A stretch of DNA of 64,000 nucleotides from an uncultured Rhodopila sp. Lineage in GTDB: Bacteria > Pseudomonadota > Alphaproteobacteria > Acetobacterales > Acetobacteraceae. Location of the stretch: the NCBI RefSeq assembly GCF_903915725.1, contig NZ_CAIWTY010000045.1, positions 1 to 64,000 of the forward strand, in the 5' to 3' direction. Under the pieces are notes generated by a model. The model was given only the letters and a program-made list of their open reading frames with translations, was not told the DNA's origin and searched no databases. Of the stretch, positions 60,874-64,000 are shown piece after piece (positions within the stretch are counted from its first letter, which is position 1; each line of letters begins with the position of its first letter). The position numbers were made by a program, and so were the translations under genes.

Positions 60874-61272
60874 ATGGACCGCATCCCGATCCTCAAGCTA
60901 GGCGAGGCTCTGCTGGTCACCATACAGGTGGACATGCACGACCGGCTGGCGATGGCGCTGGAGGAAGACCTGACGACGCGCATCGTGGACGTGGCCGCCA
61001 AGGGGGTGCTGATCGATATCTCCGCGCTGGAGATCGTTGACAGCTTCATCGGGCGCACGCTGGCCAATATCGCGATGATCGCCAAGGTGCTGGATGCGGT
61101 GACGGTGGTGGTCGGGATGCGCCCGGCGGTGGCGATTACCCTGGTGGAACTCGGCCTGTCGCTGCCGGGGGTGCGGACGGCGCTGAATGCGGAACGCGGC
61201 ATGGCGATGATCCGCTCGCTGCTCGACGCCGAGGGGATGGCCCCGGGAGAAGAGGCCGAGGGTGCCGCGTAG
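60874..61272 (+). CDS. RsbS-like STAS-domain antagonist
   Basis: A 132-residue single STAS domain: IPILKLGEALLVTIQVDMHD, VLIDISALEIVDSFIGRTLA with Ser in DSF, the phosphorylation site by analogy with RsbS Ser59. VVVGMRPAVAITLVELGL follows. RsbS and RsbR form the stressosome core that holds RsbT until phosphorylated. ATG 60874 is 10 bases after the rsbR stop and the 3' end overlaps rsbT by 11 bases. It has a short extra C-terminal tail (DAEGMAPGEEAEGAA). Confidence 0.91.
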   Translation: MDRIPILKLGEALLVTIQVDMHDRLAMALEEDLTTRIVDVAAKGVLIDISALEIVDSFIGRTLANIAMIAKVLDAVTVVVGMRPAVAITLVELGLSLPGVRTALNAERGMAMIRSLLDAEGMAPGEEAEGAA

Positions 61273-61657
61273 CACCGTCAGGATTCAGTCCGGGGAGGAC
61301 GTGGTCCGGGTGCGCCAGGAAGTCCGCCGCATCGCCATCGAGGCGGGATTGGGCCTGGTGGACCAGACCAAGATCGTCACCGCGGCGAGCGAACTGGCGC
61401 GCAACACGCTGGACTACGGCAAGGGCGGCGAGGCGGCGATCGAGATCGTGCAGGCGGGTCCGCGGCGGGGGGTCAGGATCGTGTTCGAGGACAACGGCCC
61501 CGGTATTGCCGATATCGAGCTGGCGCTGAAGGACGGGTACTCCAGCGGCAAGGGCATGGGGCTTGGGTTGGGGGGCGCCAAGCGGCTGTGCAACGAGTTC
61601 GCGATCGAGTCGGCACCCGGGCAGGGTACGCGCGTTACGGTCGCGAGGTGGAAGTAG
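61262..61657 (+). CDS. RsbT-like serine/threonine kinase (GHKL fold)
   Basis: A 131-residue HATPase of the RsbT/RsbW type. The N-box is VTAASELARNTLDYGKGG, the G1 box is VFEDNGPGIADIELALKDGY, the G2 box is SGKGMGLGLGGAKRLCNEF and it ends ESAPGQGTRVTVARWK. RsbT phosphorylates RsbR and RsbS and, when free, activates a downstream partner (RsbU in Bacillus). The GTG start at 61262 overlaps rsbS. No RsbU or sigma-B is present; the output may be the PP2C or kinase genes that follow. Confidence 0.91.
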   Translation: MPRSTVRIQSGEDVVRVRQEVRRIAIEAGLGLVDQTKIVTAASELARNTLDYGKGGEAAIEIVQAGPRRGVRIVFEDNGPGIADIELALKDGYSSGKGMGLGLGGAKRLCNEFAIESAPGQGTRVTVARWK

Positions 61658-62204
61658 TGATGGTTCGCTGGTCGGTGCGGCGTCGGGCGGGAAATCGGGA
61701 GGCCAACTGGCCCGCGATGGCGGCGCTGTCATCTGCCGAACTCCGTGGCCCTCACGCCAGACCGGTGCCGGGTTGTGTCGGCGGACGGTCGTCATCTGAT
61801 CGTGCAATCCGAACGTCGATACCCGGCAGCGGTGGGGCGGAAGCAAAGCAAGTTGTAACACGGATTAATGGGATTAAGGCACGGATTACACCGATGTGGT
61901 TCCGGCGCTCGAAGCGCCCTGGCGAGGCGGAGATGCGGTCCCACCCGAGCCATCCGGTCAATCCATTTAATCTGTGCCTTAATCCCTTTAATCTGTGTTA
62001 CAACTTGCTTTCTGGCGTGGCAAACACGGACCAGGCCGCTGCCCCGGACCGTTACCGCACCGGACATATCCCACCTGCATTTTCGTTCGTTGTGGCGCCC
62101 GGCACAGGCTGCCGGAGGACTGTGCTGCACCGCCGGAGTTCTGTCCCGGACTCCCCATCCCGGACAGCATCGCCAATAAACCCCGCCGCTGCGGCCTGAC
62201 CGGC
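61658..62204. other. 547-bp spacer holding a MITE-like element
   Basis: No protein gene is supported between rsbT and the HATPase-PP2C gene. The spacer contains the 167-bp inverted-repeat element at 61845-62011; frames across it are shadows of the repeat. The rest is ordinary GC-rich sequence. Confidence 0.6.
61845..62011. mobile_element. MITE-like element with 44-bp inverted repeats
   Basis: Terminal arms 61845-61888 and 61968-62011 are inverted copies (about 40 of 44 bases match). Each arm is AT-rich and reads AAAGCAAGTTGTAACAC, then ATTAA-rich GGATTA units, against a GC-rich 79-bp centre. There is no coding capacity, so any movement would need a transposase supplied from elsewhere. I see no clear target duplication. 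The transcript would form a long hairpin between rsbT and the next gene. Confidence 0.78.
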
Positions 62205-63182
62205 ATGGACCGCATCCCAGTCCGCGATCCGACCGACGTCGCCTCCGCCCGCCGCCGCATCGTCGGGCTGGCGGTGCGTCTCGGATACACCGAGACCGAG
62301 GCCGGCCGCGTCGCCATCGTTGCCACCGAACTGGCGCAGAACCTGCTGCGCTACGGCGGCGGCGGCGAGATGCTGGCCGGGCCGGATGGCACCGCCGCGG
62401 GCGGGATCGAGATCCTGGCGTTGGACAAAGGGCCGGGCATGGCGGACGTCGCGGCGTGCCTGCGCGACGGGTTCTCCACCGGCGGCACGCCCGGCAACGG
62501 GCTTGGGGCGGTGCAGCGGATGGCGCGGCAGATGCTGATCCACTCGCAGCCCGGTGGCGGCACCGCCGTGCTGGCGCGCATCGGCGGCAGTGACGTGACC
62601 GCGGACCGGATGTCGGCAGCGTTGTGCGTGCCGAAGCCCGGCGAGGAAATCTGCGGCGACGCGGCCTGCATCCTGGCGCGCCCGGACGGCACCGTCGGGT
62701 TGCTGCTCGCCGACGGGCTGGGCCACGGTCCGCAGGCGGCGGCGGCGTCGCAGGAAGCGGTGCGGCTGTTCGGGAAGCATCCGGCGGCCAGCCCGGTGGA
62801 CCTGCTGACGATGCTGCATGCCGGCCTGCGCGCCACGCGCGGCGCCGCCCTCGCCACGGCGCTGATCGAGCCGTCGGCGCGGCGCGTCACCTATGGCGGC
62901 ATCGGCAACATCGCCGGATTCATCACCGATACCGGCGGCGTCCGCCGCATGGTCTCGCATAGCGGCACGGCGGGACATACCGCGGGCAGGATGCAGGCGT
63001 TCCACTACCCGATGCATCACCGCCCGGTGGTGGTGATGTTTTCCGACGGCCTGGCAACCTCCTGGTCGCCCGCCGGTCACGCAGGTCTGTTCTCGCTGGA
63101 CCCTACGCTGATCGCCGCCGTCCTGTATCGTGATCACGCACGCGGCCGGGACGATGCATCGGTGGTCGTGTGGAAAGGTTGA
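62205..63182 (+). CDS. RsbT-like HATPase fused to SpoIIE/PP2C phosphatase (RsbX-like)
   Basis: A 325-residue fusion. Residues ~1-125 form an anti-sigma-factor-type GHKL kinase (IVATELAQNLLRYGGGGEML, ILALDKGPGMADVAACLRDG, GTPGNGLGAVQRMARQM). Residues ~135-325 form a PP2C/SpoIIE-like phosphatase (GDAACILARPDGTVGLLLAD, DGLGHGPQAAAASQE, VVVMFSDGLATSWSP, RGRDDASVVVWKG) most like RsbX, which resets the stressosome by dephosphorylating RsbR/RsbS. ATG 62205 is used, with no strong ribosome site. The next gene starts 5 bases after the stop. Confidence 0.9.
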   Translation: MDRIPVRDPTDVASARRRIVGLAVRLGYTETEAGRVAIVATELAQNLLRYGGGGEMLAGPDGTAAGGIEILALDKGPGMADVAACLRDGFSTGGTPGNGLGAVQRMARQMLIHSQPGGGTAVLARIGGSDVTADRMSAALCVPKPGEEICGDAACILARPDGTVGLLLADGLGHGPQAAAASQEAVRLFGKHPAASPVDLLTMLHAGLRATRGAALATALIEPSARRVTYGGIGNIAGFITDTGGVRRMVSHSGTAGHTAGRMQAFHYPMHHRPVVVMFSDGLATSWSPAGHAGLFSLDPTLIAAVLYRDHARGRDDASVVVWKG

Positions 63183-63186
63183 CCGC

Positions 63187-64000
63187 ATGGAGTGGCCGCT
63201 GCTGACCGTCGCCCTGGCCGAACCGGAGGACATCGTGCTGGCACGCCACCACGCCCGGCAGGTGGCGGCGCGGTTCGGACTGGATGCTGCCAGCCAGACC
63301 CGCTTTGCCGCCTCGGTTTCCGAGGTCGCGCGCAATGCCATCGCGTACGGACACGACGCCCGCGTCGCCTTCTGCATCAGCCGGAACGGTTCGCCGTCGC
63401 TGGTCGCCCGGGTGTCCGACACCGGCCCGGGCATCCACGATCTCGATGCGGTTCTCGACGGGCGCGCCCCGGGCCGGGGCATCGCCAGCGCCCGCCGCCT
63501 GGTGGACGACTTCGCCATCGCCAGCACCTCGGCGGGCACCATCGTGTCGCTGTCTCGCCGCCTGCCGGAAAGCGCATGCCTCTCCCCGCCGGAGATCGCC
63601 CGCGTCGCCGATACGCTGAATCTCGGCCTGCAACCCAATCCGGTGCAGGAGCTGCAGACCCAGAACACCGAACTGGTCGCCAGCCTGGCGGAATTGCGGC
63701 TGCGCCAGGAGGAGCTGGAGCAGCTCAACACCGAACTGGAAGACACCAATCGCGGTGTCGTCGCGCTGTATGCCGAACTCGACGAACGCGCCGAACAGTT
63801 GCGCCAGGCCAGCGAACTGAAATCGCGTTTTCTCTCCAACATGAGCCACGAATTCCGCACCCCGCTGAACTCGATCCTGGCGTTGTCGCGCCTGCTGCTC
63901 GACGGTGTCGATGGCCCCCTGACGCCCGAGCAGGACAAGCAGGTCACCTATATCCGCCGATCGGCTGAGAGCTTGACGGAACTGGTGAATGATCTGCTGG
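63187..64000 (+). CDS. sensor histidine kinase with N-terminal RsbT-like HATPase (3' end outside window)
   Basis: At least 271 residues are in the window. Residues ~1-135 form an RsbT-type HATPase (FAASVSEVARNAIAYGHDAR, VARVSDTGPGIHDLDAVLDG, GRGIASARRLVDDFAIAST). A coiled coil follows (~150-215; LQTQNTELVASLAELRLRQE, then EELEQLNTELEDTN). Then comes a HisKA domain with the phospho-acceptor His221 in SNMSHEFRTPLNSILALSRL. The catalytic domain should lie beyond base 64000. ATG 63187 is 5 bases after the phosphatase stop. It links the stressosome to a two-component phosphorelay. Confidence 0.88.
   Translation, partial: MEWPLLTVALAEPEDIVLARHHARQVAARFGLDAASQTRFAASVSEVARNAIAYGHDARVAFCISRNGSPSLVARVSDTGPGIHDLDAVLDGRAPGRGIASARRLVDDFAIASTSAGTIVSLSRRLPESACLSPPEIARVADTLNLGLQPNPVQELQTQNTELVASLAELRLRQEELEQLNTELEDTNRGVVALYAELDERAEQLRQASELKSRFLSNMSHEFRTPLNSILALSRLLLDGVDGPLTPEQDKQVTYIRRSAESLTELVNDLL

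Noticed and set aside
61588-62199. Protein-like frames across the rsbT spacer on both strands
   Set aside because: Their sequences contain the inverted repeat (ITRINGIKARIT / FNLCLNPFNLCYN) and are products of the MITE-like element.
63192-63968. 258-codon frame at the right end
   Set aside because: It is out of frame with the convincing HATPase-HisKA reading from ATG 63187 and has typical GC-shadow composition.

Overview
The window looks like chromosome from a high-GC alphaproteobacterium, most likely Rhodospirillales/Acetobacteraceae. That placement is an inference from the GC-rich codon choice, the style of the gene complement (intracellular PHA depolymerase, DUF4337, DUF2237, DUF2007, MlaA/MlaC, Aat) and the very frequent ATGA/GTGA start-stop overlaps. 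No rRNA is present and I found one tRNA, tRNA-Cys(GCA), at 40586-40659.

Layout. 1-3.9 kb is an accessory patch: lower-GC hypothetical genes, an MqsA-type antitoxin, a remnant of its MqsR toxin, a ParDE pair, a frameshifted membrane gene and a second, truncated MqsA copy that forms a long direct repeat with the first. 3.9-11.1 kb holds a MetB-family PLP enzyme and a tightly overlapping minus-strand operon of three SPFH/HflK-HflC-like proteins plus a heavy-metal P-type ATPase. 11-31 kb is mostly ordinary: NHL protein, lone PemK toxin, Aat, SlyB-like lipoprotein, IlvD/Edd dehydratase, nucleoside deaminase, a large two-domain glycosyltransferase, CaiB-type CoA transferase, dienelactone hydrolase, PrmA, UvrD, a MazEF-like pair, MetF, MlaA-MlaC. 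A broken TIR-domain gene lies at 18.0-18.2 kb. 31-54 kb continues with rhodanese, DpaL, DenD-like, ClC channel, YifB/ComM, Uma2, tRNA-Cys, TlpA, methyltransferase, PHA depolymerase, GST, S41 protease, RNase R, polyprenyl synthase, TrmN6-like, ribonucleotide reductase beta subunit and a TPP enzyme.

54.2-58.7 kb is the most interesting accessory unit: a ~1,226-residue CHAT protease-STAND ATPase protein (one base missing near its N-terminus) overlapped by a small single-pass membrane protein. The pair is bracketed by two 38-bp inverted halves of a palindromic repeat that is found whole elsewhere in the window, and the right half has expanded into a 21-bp tandem array. 60.0-64.0 kb encodes a stressosome-type switch (RsbR, RsbS, RsbT), an RsbT-like kinase fused to a PP2C phosphatase and a sensor histidine kinase that runs off the window. 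A 167-bp MITE-like element with 44-bp inverted arms sits inside this cluster.

Dispersed palindromic repeats (REP/MITE type) occur at 5.3, 23.9, 40.3, 44.5, 48.3, 54.3, 58.6 and 61.9 kb, mostly between genes.
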